A DNA stretch of 64,000 nt from CAZSLO01 sp964608025 (GCA_964608025.1 CAZSLO010000012.1:1-64000), one strand, 5' to 3'; positions 42,083 through 52,121 are shown, counted from the stretch's first letter. Numbers and translations: made by a program. The notes: a model not told the origin generated them from the sequence alone.

Positions 42083-43162
42083 ATGACGGGCACTAATAGG
42101 CATGTTCTACACGCTGACATGGATGCGTTTTACGCATCGGTTGAACAAAGAGATAATCCAACGCTGAAGGGTAAACCTGTCTTAGTAGGTGGCAGTCCAG
42201 ATGAACGCGGAGTTGTAGCAGCAGCCTCATATGAAGCACGTAGTTTTGGTATTCGTTCTGCGATGCCGATGCGGACTGCATTGAATCGCTGTCCTATAGC
42301 CATACGATTAGATCCTGACTTCAATAAATACCAGTCAGTTTCAAGCCAGGTCATGGCAATCTTTCGGAAAATATCGATGACCATCGAGCCTATTTCTTTG
42401 GATGAAGCCTTTCTTGATGTTACCGATTCTGTCACGGAATGGAATACCCCTAAAAAAATTGCGTATAACCTAAAAGCACGTGTTCAGTCAGAACTCAATT
42501 TGACTCTTTCTGTGGGTGTTGCTACCAGTAAGTCTGTAGCGAAGATTGCGTCTGATATGAACAAACCAGATGGTCTTATGGTCGTTGGGCCTGGTACCGA
42601 AAAGGCGTTTCTGGCACCTTTGCCAGTCGGTAAGTTATGGGGTATAGGGCCGAAGACTACAGAACGATTGAACAAAGACGGTATTGTAACTATTGGAGAT
42701 CTCGAAAAGATGCCAGAAAAATGGTGGTTGTCACAATTCGGATCGACTGCGTGGCACATCAGAAGCTTGTCGCTGGGTCAAGATAACAGCCTTGTACAAT
42801 CTGTAAGGAAAAGAAAATCAATTAGTGCCGAGACGACATTGGTGACTGATACCGGGGATCCAGAGGTACTTCACGAGATGGCCAATAGATTGAGCCAGAG
42901 TGTTGGATTGCATCTGGTTAATTTACGATTGAAAGGTCGTACAGTGAAAATGAAGCTTAGGTTATCCGACTTCACTACATTCACTCGCCAACAGACCCTT
43001 TCAGAACCGGTAGATTCGCCGGATGCTATTGGTCGAGCCGTATCTACATTATTACGTAAGGAACTTTTTGAAGGCCGAAAATTTCGGCTAGTTGGGGTTG
43101 GCGTGTCAGGCTTCGAAGACACCGAAGAACAACTGCTACAACCCCGCCTTGCAGGATTTTGA
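42083..43162 (+). CDS. dinB: DNA polymerase IV (Y family)
   Basis: DinB performs translesion synthesis. The 359-residue protein has LHADMDAFYASVEQRD with the first catalytic Asp pair and the PISLDEAFLDVTD acidic box. LTLSVGVATSKSVAKIASD, the helix-hairpin-helix region (LWGIGPKTTERLNKDGI) and a little-finger domain ending near residue 345 follow. There is no clear beta-clamp-binding tail longer than a few residues. It is convergent with soxG. Confidence 0.95.
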   Translation: MTGTNRHVLHADMDAFYASVEQRDNPTLKGKPVLVGGSPDERGVVAAASYEARSFGIRSAMPMRTALNRCPIAIRLDPDFNKYQSVSSQVMAIFRKISMTIEPISLDEAFLDVTDSVTEWNTPKKIAYNLKARVQSELNLTLSVGVATSKSVAKIASDMNKPDGLMVVGPGTEKAFLAPLPVGKLWGIGPKTTERLNKDGIVTIGDLEKMPEKWWLSQFGSTAWHIRSLSLGQDNSLVQSVRKRKSISAETTLVTDTGDPEVLHEMANRLSQSVGLHLVNLRLKGRTVKMKLRLSDFTTFTRQQTLSEPVDSPDAIGRAVSTLLRKELFEGRKFRLVGVGVSGFEDTEEQLLQPRLAGF

Positions 43163-43255
43163 ACTATATTGAAATCGAATATGTTTTTTCCTAGCCAATT
43201 TTCTTGAGTGTTGGTGATCAATCGAGGTTTAAAATACCCACTAATTTAAAAACGT

Positions 43256-43870
43256 CTAGTTATCAATGGTAGAGATTCCATATTCAAGGGAAGCATCGTA
43301 GAGCCAAGCTCCAAGATAATCCGCAAAGCTGCGACGAACAATGAGATCAAAAGAAGCTGTGCTGTCAGAATAGCGAATGATTACGTTGACCTTTGAAATA
43401 AGAGTTTGGGCGCACTGACTACTATTAAAAAGATTTGGATGAAGGTCCAATGTGCAACCCTTTGCTAAGACGTTTCGGGCTTTGTCGCCACCGATGGTGA
43501 TAATGGTTTGCCCTCCACTAATGTCTGTGATAGAGGCAAAAATGTCTTGGAATACTCGATTCATCTCCCCTTCTATTTTCTTCCCCAGCTTTGGGGGGGT
43601 GATAAGTAGCCATTCGTTAGGGCCCAGCCAGAAAACAGTGAATTGATCATTATCTGCAATCGTGTTTGGTTTAAGTGGGAGAGTGAAACCTATAACGCTC
43701 TCCACAGCTTTCAAGAAGTCTATATCAGAAGGATCGCCTCGAAGATTTAAATGGCCTAAGTAAGATTGCTCCCAGATGACAATGCCAGGTTCATTGGCCA
43801 ACCTAGCAGATTCTACTGATGATAGAAATTCTGTCAATGGAGATCGGAGATCGGATGCCTTATTCGACAT
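43256..43870 (-). CDS. soxG: Sarcosine oxidase gamma subunit
   Basis: The gamma subunit stabilises heterotetrameric sarcosine oxidase. The 204-residue protein has the FWLGPNEWLLITPP and ITDISGGQTIITIGGDKARNVL motifs, followed by KGCTLDLHP and DLIVRRSFADYLGAWLYDAS, all family-typical. ATG 43870 overlaps the 3' end of soxA by 11 bases and follows a GGGGA site. It is the last gene of soxBDAG. Confidence 0.88.
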   Translation of the reverse strand: MSNKASDLRSPLTEFLSSVESARLANEPGIVIWEQSYLGHLNLRGDPSDIDFLKAVESVIGFTLPLKPNTIADNDQFTVFWLGPNEWLLITPPKLGKKIEGEMNRVFQDIFASITDISGGQTIITIGGDKARNVLAKGCTLDLHPNLFNSSQCAQTLISKVNVIIRYSDSTASFDLIVRRSFADYLGAWLYDASLEYGISTIDN

Positions 43871-46859
43871 TTTGACGGTCCCCTGCCAAATCAAAAAAAA
43901 TGGGACTGCTTACTGTTGCTCGAAGCGACCGTCCGTCGGCCAAAGATACATAAACCTGATCACCGTTCCTTGCTCGGCCATTACTTATTATTGCCAGAGC
44001 GATAGGATGACCGAGATTGGCGCTCTGGTAACTAGAAGTCACGTGGCCAAGCATTGGTATTGGAGTAGGTGTTGAAGGATCAATTACAACCTGGCCACCC
44101 TCGGGGATTGGTTCATCCACCTGGTCCATTGTTACCAATCCGACCAATTGCTTACGGTCACTCTGGCTCATGGCGGACCGACTTAAAGAACGCTTCCCTA
44201 GGAAGTCTTTGGAGTTGGAGACCATGCGTTCAAGTCCAATATCTATAGGTGTCATTGAGCCATCGGTATCCTGGCCGATGATCACATATCCTTTTTCTGC
44301 TCGTAGAATATGCATAGCCTCGGTACCATACGGCGTGATATTAAATTCTTTACCTGCTTGTATGATCGCTTTCCAAACGTGAAGGCCGTAGTTTGCATCA
44401 ACATTAATTTCGTAAGATAACTCACCTGCGAAGCTAATACGAAAAATACGAGCGGGTATCCCGGCAACCCTACCTTCACGCATTGACATGAAAGGGAAAG
44501 ATTTGTTCGACAAATCGGCATCGTCACATAATTTCGATATTAAAGATCTGGCCTTGGGACCATTGATAGACATAGTAGTCCAGTGATCGGTGACAGATGT
44601 CAGGTGAACTTTCATATCTGGCCATTCTGTCTGTAGCCAGCGCTCTAACCATCCCATCACATTAGCAGCGCCTGTTGTTGTTGTATGCATTATGAAATGG
44701 TCATTGTTGAGCCGCGCGGTAACACCATCATCGAGGACCATGCCGTCTTCCCCTAGCATCAATCCATATCTGCAGCGACCGATTTTAAGTCGAGTCCATC
44801 CGTTTGTATATATGCGATTAAGGAATAAGGATGAGTCCGGGCCCTTAATGTCTATTTTTCCTAGTGTCGATGCGTCTAGAATTCCTACTTCATTGCGAAC
44901 TGCCAGGCACTCCCGGTCCACTGCTTCTTGCATCGACTCGCCAGGATTAGGATAGTAGTAAGGTCGTTTCCATTGGCCAACATTTTCAAATTTAGCGCCA
45001 GCTTCTATGTGCCATTCGTGTATTGCGGTTTTTCTCACGGGATCGAATAACTTCCCGATTTCCCGACCCGCGATTGCACCGTAAGTTACTGGAGAATATG
45101 GTTGCCTAAAGGTCGTAGTACCAATTTCGGAAACCGTGGTACCAAGAATCTTGGATAGTAATCCGATCCCGTTCACTGCACTCAGTTTTCCTTGATCAGT
45201 ACCCATTCCTAGCGTCGTGTATCTTTTTATATGCTCTATTGATCTATATCCCTCGCTTGCTCCGATGGATATATCAGCAGCGGTCACGTCTGTTTGCATA
45301 TCTATGAAGCTCTTGTTGGCCCTATGGACTGGCTTTCTGCCAGGTACGATCCAGTATGCTTGAGAAGGCTTCTCATATAGATCGTCTGTGGTTGGTGTTG
45401 GTAATGACTTTTTCCCGCTGCCAAACCCGGCATATGATGAAGCTTTTGCACCAGAGGCGTATCCTTGGGAGAGACACTCTGCCAGTGTGAGAGTGCCCTT
45501 ACATGATCCGACTGAATACCGGAATTCCGTATCTTGTTCTGGGACGAAGCATGCCATGGCCTCGTCAAATTGCAGTTTGCCCCCTGATTGGGATAACAAA
45601 CTCACCATTGGATTCCAACCCCCGGATATTGCCAGAAGATCGCAATTCATCCATCTTGTTCCACCGAATACCGAAGTTTCGTTGTGTCGCATTATGCCGA
45701 TTGATTTCACTGAATTTCGGCCGATGACATCTGTTACCGCGTGTTGGTCGAGTATCTCGATTCCTCTGTCGGTGGCTTCATTGATGAGCGTGCCATGTGG
45801 CTTGTGTCGAAGATCTACTATGGCTTCTACATTTAAACCAGCATGGGATAAATCTAAGGCTGCTCGGTATGCACTGTCGTTATTTGTGAAGAAGACTGCG
45901 TTAGTGCCGGGAGATACAGCATATCGGTTTGCATAATTCGATACTGCGGAGGCGAGCATAACCCCCGGTTTATCGTTGTTTGGGAACACAAGTGGACGTT
46001 CGATTGCTCCGGTGGCGAGGATAACCTGCTTGGCACGAATACGCCATAGGCGTTGTCTTGGCCCATTGACATCGGTGGGACCCAGATGATCGGCCACTCG
46101 TTCTAGTATCGCAATGAAATTGTGATCGTAGTATCCAAATGCAGTGCTGCGAGGCAAAAGACGTACTTCGGGCATTGAACGAAGTTCAGCGAGGGATGAT
46201 TCAAGCCAATTATTTGACGATTTACCGTCGATCTTCTGTTGGCTGCTCAGGAGGCTACCACCGAGTTCATTTTGTTCGTCCGCCAGAATAACCCGGGCTC
46301 CTGAATTTCCTGCTTCAATCGCAGCTGCTATGCCGGCAGGCCCTGCCCCAATTACAAGGACATCACAGTGGGAATTCATTTTATCGTATATGTCTGGGTC
46401 GGCTTCAGATGGTGCGATACCGAATCCGCCAGCTTTACGGAGTTGCCGTTCGAAAAATGGCCAAAGCCATCTTGGCCACATGAAAGTCTTGTAGTAGAAA
46501 CCGGGAGGCATAAATCTAGACATTAAAGAGTTGATAGATCTGAAATCTAGATTTAATGATGGCCACGCGTTGACGCTTGTTGCCTCTAAGCCTGGATAAA
46601 GTTCGACTTGGGTGGCTAGATAGTTTGGTAGTGTTCGGTCACCTATCCCAAGTTGTACTAGGGAGTTGGGATCTTCAATACCGCTGCCCACAATGCCCCG
46701 AGGACGGTGGTATTTGAAGCTACGGGCCACCATTTTTACATCGTTAGCTAAAAGAGCAGAAGCGAGAGTATCTCCTTCAAGCCCGGAATATTTTTCGCCA
46801 TTGAATGTGAATGTTATTGGCTTGTCTCTGTCAATCCTTCCCCCGCTAGGTAGTCTCAT
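43860..46859 (-). CDS. soxA: Sarcosine oxidase alpha subunit
   Basis: With the beta, gamma and delta subunits it oxidises sarcosine to glycine, passing the methyl group to tetrahydrofolate. The 999-residue protein has an N-terminal ferredoxin-like segment (GLEGDTLASALLANDV), an NAD-binding Rossmann fold (VLVIGAGPAGIAAA, about 167-180) and a second cofactor half. A C-terminal GcvT-like folate-binding domain spans from about residue 600 (VGILDASTLGKIDIKGPDSS) to 990. The start overlaps the soxD stop. Confidence 0.95.
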   Translation of the reverse strand: MRLPSGGRIDRDKPITFTFNGEKYSGLEGDTLASALLANDVKMVARSFKYHRPRGIVGSGIEDPNSLVQLGIGDRTLPNYLATQVELYPGLEATSVNAWPSLNLDFRSINSLMSRFMPPGFYYKTFMWPRWLWPFFERQLRKAGGFGIAPSEADPDIYDKMNSHCDVLVIGAGPAGIAAAIEAGNSGARVILADEQNELGGSLLSSQQKIDGKSSNNWLESSLAELRSMPEVRLLPRSTAFGYYDHNFIAILERVADHLGPTDVNGPRQRLWRIRAKQVILATGAIERPLVFPNNDKPGVMLASAVSNYANRYAVSPGTNAVFFTNNDSAYRAALDLSHAGLNVEAIVDLRHKPHGTLINEATDRGIEILDQHAVTDVIGRNSVKSIGIMRHNETSVFGGTRWMNCDLLAISGGWNPMVSLLSQSGGKLQFDEAMACFVPEQDTEFRYSVGSCKGTLTLAECLSQGYASGAKASSYAGFGSGKKSLPTPTTDDLYEKPSQAYWIVPGRKPVHRANKSFIDMQTDVTAADISIGASEGYRSIEHIKRYTTLGMGTDQGKLSAVNGIGLLSKILGTTVSEIGTTTFRQPYSPVTYGAIAGREIGKLFDPVRKTAIHEWHIEAGAKFENVGQWKRPYYYPNPGESMQEAVDRECLAVRNEVGILDASTLGKIDIKGPDSSLFLNRIYTNGWTRLKIGRCRYGLMLGEDGMVLDDGVTARLNNDHFIMHTTTTGAANVMGWLERWLQTEWPDMKVHLTSVTDHWTTMSINGPKARSLISKLCDDADLSNKSFPFMSMREGRVAGIPARIFRISFAGELSYEINVDANYGLHVWKAIIQAGKEFNITPYGTEAMHILRAEKGYVIIGQDTDGSMTPIDIGLERMVSNSKDFLGKRSLSRSAMSQSDRKQLVGLVTMDQVDEPIPEGGQVVIDPSTPTPIPMLGHVTSSYQSANLGHPIALAIISNGRARNGDQVYVSLADGRSLRATVSSPIFFDLAGDRQNVE

Positions 46860-47137
46860 GCTTCGCTCTCAGGAGCAGGATCTCCAATATGGTATGACTG
46901 TTTAAATTCGTTTGTGATTGTGTCACGTTGAGTGTTGAACCATTGACGGCACCCCGAGGTATGGCACCATTGCTCGAGGTGCTTGCCCTTGGTATTACTT
47001 CGATAAAAAAGATAATTTGCCCATTCGTCGTCAACTAGATCTGATGGCCTTGAAGGACGGGTGATATGAGCTTCACCTCCATAGGTGAATTCAGTCTCAT
47101 CTCGGGGTCCACACCACGGACATTCGATCAACAACAT
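46856..47137 (-). CDS. soxD: Sarcosine oxidase delta subunit (zinc-binding)
   Basis: The 93-residue protein matches the small delta subunit, with Cys6, Cys9, His24, Cys58 and Cys63 available for a zinc site (MLLIECPWCGPRDETEF, QWCHTSGCRQWFN). An AAGGAG site precedes the ATG. The stop overlaps the soxA start by four bases. The context between soxB and soxA is canonical. Confidence 0.92.
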   Translation of the reverse strand: MLLIECPWCGPRDETEFTYGGEAHITRPSRPSDLVDDEWANYLFYRSNTKGKHLEQWCHTSGCRQWFNTQRDTITNEFKQSYHIGDPAPESEA

Positions 47138-47227
47138 TCTCGATACTCCTTGTGATATCTATAGAAAGATTCATGGCAGCATTCGGTTCAAGGCGATGAT
47201 GTATCTGTAATCCTCGTAGCTCTTTTC

Positions 47228-48475
47228 TTAATGAGCAACTCCAGCTGCGCCATGCTCGTCGATTAGTTGTCCAGTCGTGAACCTGTCTAACGAGAAAGAT
47301 GCATTTAATTGATGGGGGTGGTCGTTTGCTATGGTGTATGCAAATACCCAGCCCGATCCGGGAGTGGCCTTGTATCCTCCTGTACCCCACCCACAATTGA
47401 AGTAAAGTCCATCGACAGGAGTAGAGCCTATTATTGGACATGCGTCAGGAGACGTATCTACGATTCCGCCCCACTGTCGCATTAAGCGGAGCCTGCTGAA
47501 AATTGGGAATAGTTCTATCAGAGAAGCAACCGCGTGTTCTATTACTGAGAAGCTTCCATGCTGGGCATAGCCTAGATAAGGGTCTATTCCAGCACCTGCC
47601 AATAATTCGCCGCGGTCGGTCTGGCTCACATATGCGTGTACCGCGTTGGACATAATTACTGAGTCCAATATTGGCTTGATAGGTTCTGTTACCCATGCCT
47701 GTAGAGGGTGGGTTTCTATTGGGAGTCGGAAGCCTGCCATGTCGGCAATGATGCCAGAACTACCAGCGACTGCAACCCCGATTTTATTTGCGTTGATGAC
47801 TCCTCTTGAAGTTTCTACACCGGATACACGACCATTCTCACGACGAATTCCGGTAACCTCACAGTGCTGGATAATATCTATTCCACGGGCATTGGCGGCT
47901 CGAGCAAATCCCCAAGCCACGGCATCGTGACGAGCTGTTCCACCACGACGCTGGAGAGACGCCCCTAGAATTGGATATCTTGCATTGGCCGAAGTATTGA
48001 TAATTGGTACAAATTCCTTAACCTCCTCGGTCGTCAAGAGTTCGCTGTCGATTCCATTAAGGCGGTTGGCGTTAACACGACGTGCAATATCTCTCATTTC
48101 TTGAAGGCTATGGCCCAGGCTGAGGACACCTCGTTTGCTGTACATTACGTTGAAATTCAGTTCACGACTGAGCCCTTGCCATAATTTCAAAGAGAATTCG
48201 TAGAGATGAGCTGCCTGATCCCATAGGTAGTTAGATCGTACTATTTCCGTATTTCTACCAGTGTTGCCACCGCCAACATAGCCTTTTTCCAACACGGCAA
48301 TGTTTGTAATACCGTGCTCTTTGGCTAGATAATAAGCCGTTGCGAGCCCATGGCCACCACCACCAATAATCACAACGTCATATTGTCTTTTTGGCTGTGC
48401 GTCTCGCCATGCAGTTGGCCATTTTTCATGATGTGCCAACCCGTTACGTATAAGGTTCCAAATGGAATATTTCAT
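47228..48475 (-). CDS. soxB: Sarcosine oxidase beta subunit
   Basis: The catalytic flavin subunit. The 415-residue protein has the FAD Rossmann motif VVIIGGGGHGLATAYYL and GYVGGGNTGRNTEIVRSNYL. His183 in GTARHDAVAWG corresponds to the covalent-FMN histidine of characterised enzymes. Its C-terminus carries GLYFNCGWGTGGYKATPGSG. ATG 48475 is preferred over the upstream GTG 48481 because it gives the family start MKYSIWNL. It heads the soxBDAG operon with a 90-base gap before soxD. Confidence 0.94.
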   Translation of the reverse strand: MKYSIWNLIRNGLAHHEKWPTAWRDAQPKRQYDVVIIGGGGHGLATAYYLAKEHGITNIAVLEKGYVGGGNTGRNTEIVRSNYLWDQAAHLYEFSLKLWQGLSRELNFNVMYSKRGVLSLGHSLQEMRDIARRVNANRLNGIDSELLTTEEVKEFVPIINTSANARYPILGASLQRRGGTARHDAVAWGFARAANARGIDIIQHCEVTGIRRENGRVSGVETSRGVINANKIGVAVAGSSGIIADMAGFRLPIETHPLQAWVTEPIKPILDSVIMSNAVHAYVSQTDRGELLAGAGIDPYLGYAQHGSFSVIEHAVASLIELFPIFSRLRLMRQWGGIVDTSPDACPIIGSTPVDGLYFNCGWGTGGYKATPGSGWVFAYTIANDHPHQLNASFSLDRFTTGQLIDEHGAAGVAH

Positions 48476-48768
48476 AATCACAGTATCTTTGGCAATAGCA
48501 TATGATAATAGAGCGACTTCGATTAGGCTACAAGTGACATGCTAGCTCGAATAAAGATCTGTAATTCATCTTGAACGTGCCTTATCATTTCGAGGTTGTG
48601 CGACAATGCTGGTGTTTAGGCTTGTGTTTCATGGGTTTTATCCTTGGATGATGTCGATAGATCGACATCTGGAATAGTTCTTCTGGACTGATTTTCTTAC
48701 GGTTTGCGTAAATACGATATCGATTTTAGCGGAGAGGCAGGGAATCGAGAGATTAAGATAGGAGACTT

Positions 48769-49866
48769 ATGAATTCAACGATTACTGTGTTGCCAGGGGA
48801 TGGCATTGGGCCGGAGGTTACTGCTGAGGCTGTCAAGGTCCTAGATGCTGTTGCCAGTAGATTTGGACATGATTTTGACCATATCTATGGAAGAATTGGT
48901 GGAAATGCTATAGATGATTTTGGTACTCCTTTGCCAGACGAGACGGTGGAGATGTGTCGAGACACCGACGGTATCTTGTTTGGGGCAGTGGGCGGACCAA
49001 GATGGGATGATCCGAATGCCAATACTAGACCAGAGGATGGCATCTTGGCGGTACGGAAAAATCTGGGCCTATTCGCCAATTTGCGCCCAGTCAAGGTATT
49101 CCCAGCGGTCATCAACTCTAGTCCGATTAAGCCTGGCTTACTAAAAGATGTCGATATCATGGTTGTACGTGAATTGACAGGAGGACTCTATTTCGGTCGT
49201 CCCAAGAAGCGTTGGTCAACCTCGCGGGGGCGTCGTGCGGTTGACACCTTGAGTTATACCGAAAAGGAAATTGAAAGAATTATCCGTGTCGCTTTTGAAT
49301 TGGCTAAAACCCGACGCAATAGGCTCACATCAACGGATAAGGCTAATGTTTTGGCTACATCCCGTCTATGGAGAGAAATTGCCACAGAGATATCAGGAGA
49401 ATTTCCAGAGGTCGAATTAGAGCATATTTATGCCGATAACTTATCGATGCAGATAATTAGAAATCCCAGTCATTTTGATGTGATAGTAGGGGAAAATACA
49501 TTTGGTGACATCATCTCAGACGAAGCAGCCGTTCTCGCCGGGTCGCTTGGGATGCTCCCGTCAGCTAGCCTGTCTGGACTCTCTTTGAAAAAAAGCCGGC
49601 GGGGTAGGCCTGTATCATTATTTGAGCCGATTCACGGAAGCGCCCCTGACATTGCCGGTAAAGGGATAGCCAATCCAATTGGAATGATTTTAAGTGCTGC
49701 AATGATGTTGAGGTATTCGCTTACACTACATGAAGAAGCTGATGCTATTGAGAAGGCTATCGAAGGAGTGCTTGCTGACGGGTATCGTACTCCCGATATA
49801 GCTGGAGATGGTGGAAATTTAGTGGATACTATGCGCATGGGCGATGTTATCTCTGGACGTATTTGA
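48769..49866 (+). CDS. leuB: 3-isopropylmalate dehydrogenase
   Basis: LeuB oxidatively decarboxylates 3-isopropylmalate in leucine synthesis. The 365-residue protein has ITVLPGDGIGPEVTAEAVKV, GAVGGPRWDDPN, VRELTGGLYFGRPK and the C-terminal NAD motif FEPIHGSAPDIAGKGIANPI. The usual YVDN is YADN and the usual GNLFGDILSDEA is ENTFGDIISDEA, both small changes. An AGGAGA site precedes the ATG. leuA and leuCD are not in the window. It is followed by rnhA after 18 bases. Confidence 0.94.
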   Translation: MNSTITVLPGDGIGPEVTAEAVKVLDAVASRFGHDFDHIYGRIGGNAIDDFGTPLPDETVEMCRDTDGILFGAVGGPRWDDPNANTRPEDGILAVRKNLGLFANLRPVKVFPAVINSSPIKPGLLKDVDIMVVRELTGGLYFGRPKKRWSTSRGRRAVDTLSYTEKEIERIIRVAFELAKTRRNRLTSTDKANVLATSRLWREIATEISGEFPEVELEHIYADNLSMQIIRNPSHFDVIVGENTFGDIISDEAAVLAGSLGMLPSASLSGLSLKKSRRGRPVSLFEPIHGSAPDIAGKGIANPIGMILSAAMMLRYSLTLHEEADAIEKAIEGVLADGYRTPDIAGDGGNLVDTMRMGDVISGRI

Positions 49867-49884
49867 CGGAATATCTGATAAACC

Positions 49885-50388
49885 ATGGGAAAAGATACGT
49901 TAGTCGTATTCGCGTATTCTGATGGCTCAGCTATAGGTAATCCCGGCCCAGGTGGTTACGGCGTCGTTCTTAAGTACGGTGAAACCGTAAATGAATTGTC
50001 AGCTGGGTATCGACACACGACGAATAATAGGATGGAGCTTCTTGGGGCAATAGTTGCCCTTGAGACATTGAAGCATAGTTGTCAGGTTGAATTAACGAGT
50101 GATTCCCGATATTTAATTGATGGCATATCTAAAGGTTGGGCTGAGAGATGGCGTGCTAATGGATGGCGACGTGGTAAACAACGAGGTAAAGCACTAAACT
50201 CAGATTTGTGGGAGCGGTTGCTCAAGGCCATTTCCAGGCATAATTTGACTTTAAAATGGGTTCGTGGCCACGCAGGCCATCCAGAAAATGAAAGGTGTGA
50301 TCAACTTGCTAACCAGGCAGCTAGGGGCATCGATCTCCCAGCTGATGAAGAATACGAAAGGATCAATGGAAGAGTTGGTGACGTATAG
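49885..50388 (+). CDS. rnhA: Ribonuclease HI
   Basis: RNase HI degrades RNA in RNA-DNA hybrids. The 167-residue protein has the four catalytic acids Asp13 (YSDGSAIGNPGPGGYG), Glu51 (NNRMELLGAIVAL), Asp73 (TSDSRYLIDGI) and Asp139 (NERCDQLANQAA). The substrate-binding WVRGHAGH stretch is present. It has a short C-terminal extension. It is probably transcribed with leuB and purN. Confidence 0.95.
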   Translation: MGKDTLVVFAYSDGSAIGNPGPGGYGVVLKYGETVNELSAGYRHTTNNRMELLGAIVALETLKHSCQVELTSDSRYLIDGISKGWAERWRANGWRRGKQRGKALNSDLWERLLKAISRHNLTLKWVRGHAGHPENERCDQLANQAARGIDLPADEEYERINGRVGDV

Positions 50389-50400
50389 CCAAAACCGCAT

Positions 50401-50425
50401 TATGCTCTATGATTTTGGGAGCATA
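50401..50425 (+). promoter_or_regulatory. Hairpin covering the purN ribosome site
   Basis: TATGCTC (50401-50407) pairs with GAGCATA (50419-50425) around an 11-base loop. The right arm includes the GGGAG that would serve as the purN ribosome site, three bases before the ATG at 50428. It could limit purN translation; whether it does is untested. Confidence 0.35.
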
Positions 50426-50427
50426 GA

Positions 50428-51054
50428 ATGCCTCGATTGAGACTGGGCTTCTTGGCGTCCCACGGTGGTAGTAACATGCAGGCTGTTATAGACGCTTGTC
50501 GTGATGGCCATATTGATGCCGAACCATGTGTCGCCATTAGCAACAATTCGCGATCACGAGCAGGACGGCGTGCGACTGAAGCAGGAATAGCATATTCCCA
50601 TTTGAGTACTAAGACCCATCCTGAAGACAATGCTAGAGACAAAGCAATTCTGGATGTTTTTGAACGACACAGTGTAGATCTAGTTGTGCTAGGTGGCTAT
50701 ATGAAGAAACTAGGATCGGCTACTTTGCATAGGTATCAAAATAGGATTACCAATGTACATCCCTCGCTTTTACCTAAATTCGGAGGCCGAGGATTCTATG
50801 GCCAGGCTGTTCATAAGGCGGTAATTGCATCTGGGGACCTTATTACTGGAGCGACTATCCATTTGGTTGACGAGCATTTTGATCACGGCCAGATCATCGC
50901 CCAGCAGGTCGTTTCTGTAATGCAAGAGGATACGGCTGAAACGCTAGGAGAGAGAGTCTTACAGGTAGAGCATGAGCTTTACGTGGAAACAATTCGTCGG
51001 ATCGCTTCTGGAGAAATAGACCTGGATGATATAACGTCTACCAGCAGGAGTTAG
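50428..51054 (+). CDS. purN: Phosphoribosylglycinamide formyltransferase
   Basis: PurN transfers a formyl group from 10-formyl-tetrahydrofolate to GAR in purine synthesis. The 208-residue protein has GFLASHGGSNMQAVIDACRD and the active-site stretch RITNVHPSLLPKFGGRGFYG with Asn109 and His111. GATIHLVDEHFDHGQIIAQQ supplies the catalytic acid. Length is normal. A hairpin overlaps its ribosome site. Confidence 0.93.
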   Translation: MPRLRLGFLASHGGSNMQAVIDACRDGHIDAEPCVAISNNSRSRAGRRATEAGIAYSHLSTKTHPEDNARDKAILDVFERHSVDLVVLGGYMKKLGSATLHRYQNRITNVHPSLLPKFGGRGFYGQAVHKAVIASGDLITGATIHLVDEHFDHGQIIAQQVVSVMQEDTAETLGERVLQVEHELYVETIRRIASGEIDLDDITSTSRS

Positions 51055-51119
51055 TTGTAGGGTGTGGTGGCAGGGAGTACCTCGAAACACAAGGCGGATA
51101 ATTTTAAGTATAAGGTTTC

Positions 51120-52121
51120 TTATACTGCTGCTGGTCCGAAAATAATATCCGATCCGTCCTTGAGTTCGGTCGTGATTCTCAAAATGCCTGGCCGTACGAC
51201 GGAAGCTGACTGCCGATTGCGATCTACTACCACGGAGGGTGCACGGCACCAAGCTGCCGGCACCCGGGTATCTAGGGTAAGAGCCTGGTATGGCACCCCT
51301 TGGGGAAGCCTGTCTAAATGGACTCGATAATGTTGAATGCCAGGTGAAGTTGCCACTGATTCGATACGAGCGTGACGGCGCATTAGATGATAGCTCAGCA
51401 CTTCTTCAGGGACTGCCCACCAGACGTCATCCCCTCCTTCTGATAACACAACCTCAAATCTTTCTCTCAACTGGGATGCTGAGCAGTCTTTACTTGGATG
51501 AAGAGGTTCTTCGATTGGACAGTGGCAATAATCAATTAACCAACCAGAGCGAGATCGAGCCAGGTTTATGTTCCGGTAGGGATCAAATGCGCTAAAGAAT
51601 GGAGGGTAGTAGTGGTCGTGTAATGCTGTCCGGTTAATCCAGAAAAGTTCCTCTCCAGGAATATTGATTGCGTCCGTTATACTCATGGCGCCTAGATATC
51701 CGAATTTGCGACATGCATCCAGTACATGCGGCGCCATGTTTATATTGTCTCCTGGGGCACAGTAGAGGATTACGGGCTGATCGATACAGCTCTCCAGCAC
51801 TTTTTTTGCCTGGCCTATTTCCATGTCGACTTTCTCGGGAGGGATTGTTTGGTGGGACCAAGAATGGTTGCCTATACCCCATCCCCTGGCAATTAAATCG
51901 TTGAGCTCATCAGCATTCATATGCCGCAACCCGTTAAAGGTAGAGTTACCAATATTGCGAGTTATTCCTATTTGACTGACTACGACTTCTACGTGGCCAG
52001 GTGTACCGAGTTCTTCGTGCAATGGTATTGCGAATTGGTGGAGATCTGACAGTGCCTCATCATATGTGATGGAGTAAACCCATTGCTTGCCATACTTCCA
52101 CGGGCAGATGGACATATCCAT
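51120..52121 (-). CDS. Polysaccharide deacetylase (CE4/NodB-like) family protein
   Basis: The 333-residue protein shows the NodB-type metal site: Asp21 in YSITYDEALS and the HxxxH motif at His86/His90 in IGNHSWSHQ. A later LYCAPGDNINMAPH corresponds to the usual RxPxG region, with Cys in place of Arg. After about residue 230 a beta-rich C-terminal domain of unknown kind follows. No signal peptide is visible, so it is probably cytosolic and may act on a small amide rather than a polymer. It starts after a two-base gap from the upstream hydrolase gene. Confidence 0.78.
   Translation of the reverse strand: MDMSICPWKYGKQWVYSITYDEALSDLHQFAIPLHEELGTPGHVEVVVSQIGITRNIGNSTFNGLRHMNADELNDLIARGWGIGNHSWSHQTIPPEKVDMEIGQAKKVLESCIDQPVILYCAPGDNINMAPHVLDACRKFGYLGAMSITDAINIPGEELFWINRTALHDHYYPPFFSAFDPYRNINLARSRSGWLIDYCHCPIEEPLHPSKDCSASQLRERFEVVLSEGGDDVWWAVPEEVLSYHLMRRHARIESVATSPGIQHYRVHLDRLPQGVPYQALTLDTRVPAAWCRAPSVVVDRNRQSASVVRPGILRITTELKDGSDIIFGPAAV

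Noticed and set aside
45388..45936. 182-codon open frame on the plus strand inside soxA
   Set aside because: It is fully antisense to a well-conserved sarcosine oxidase region and has no recognisable domain or ribosome site.
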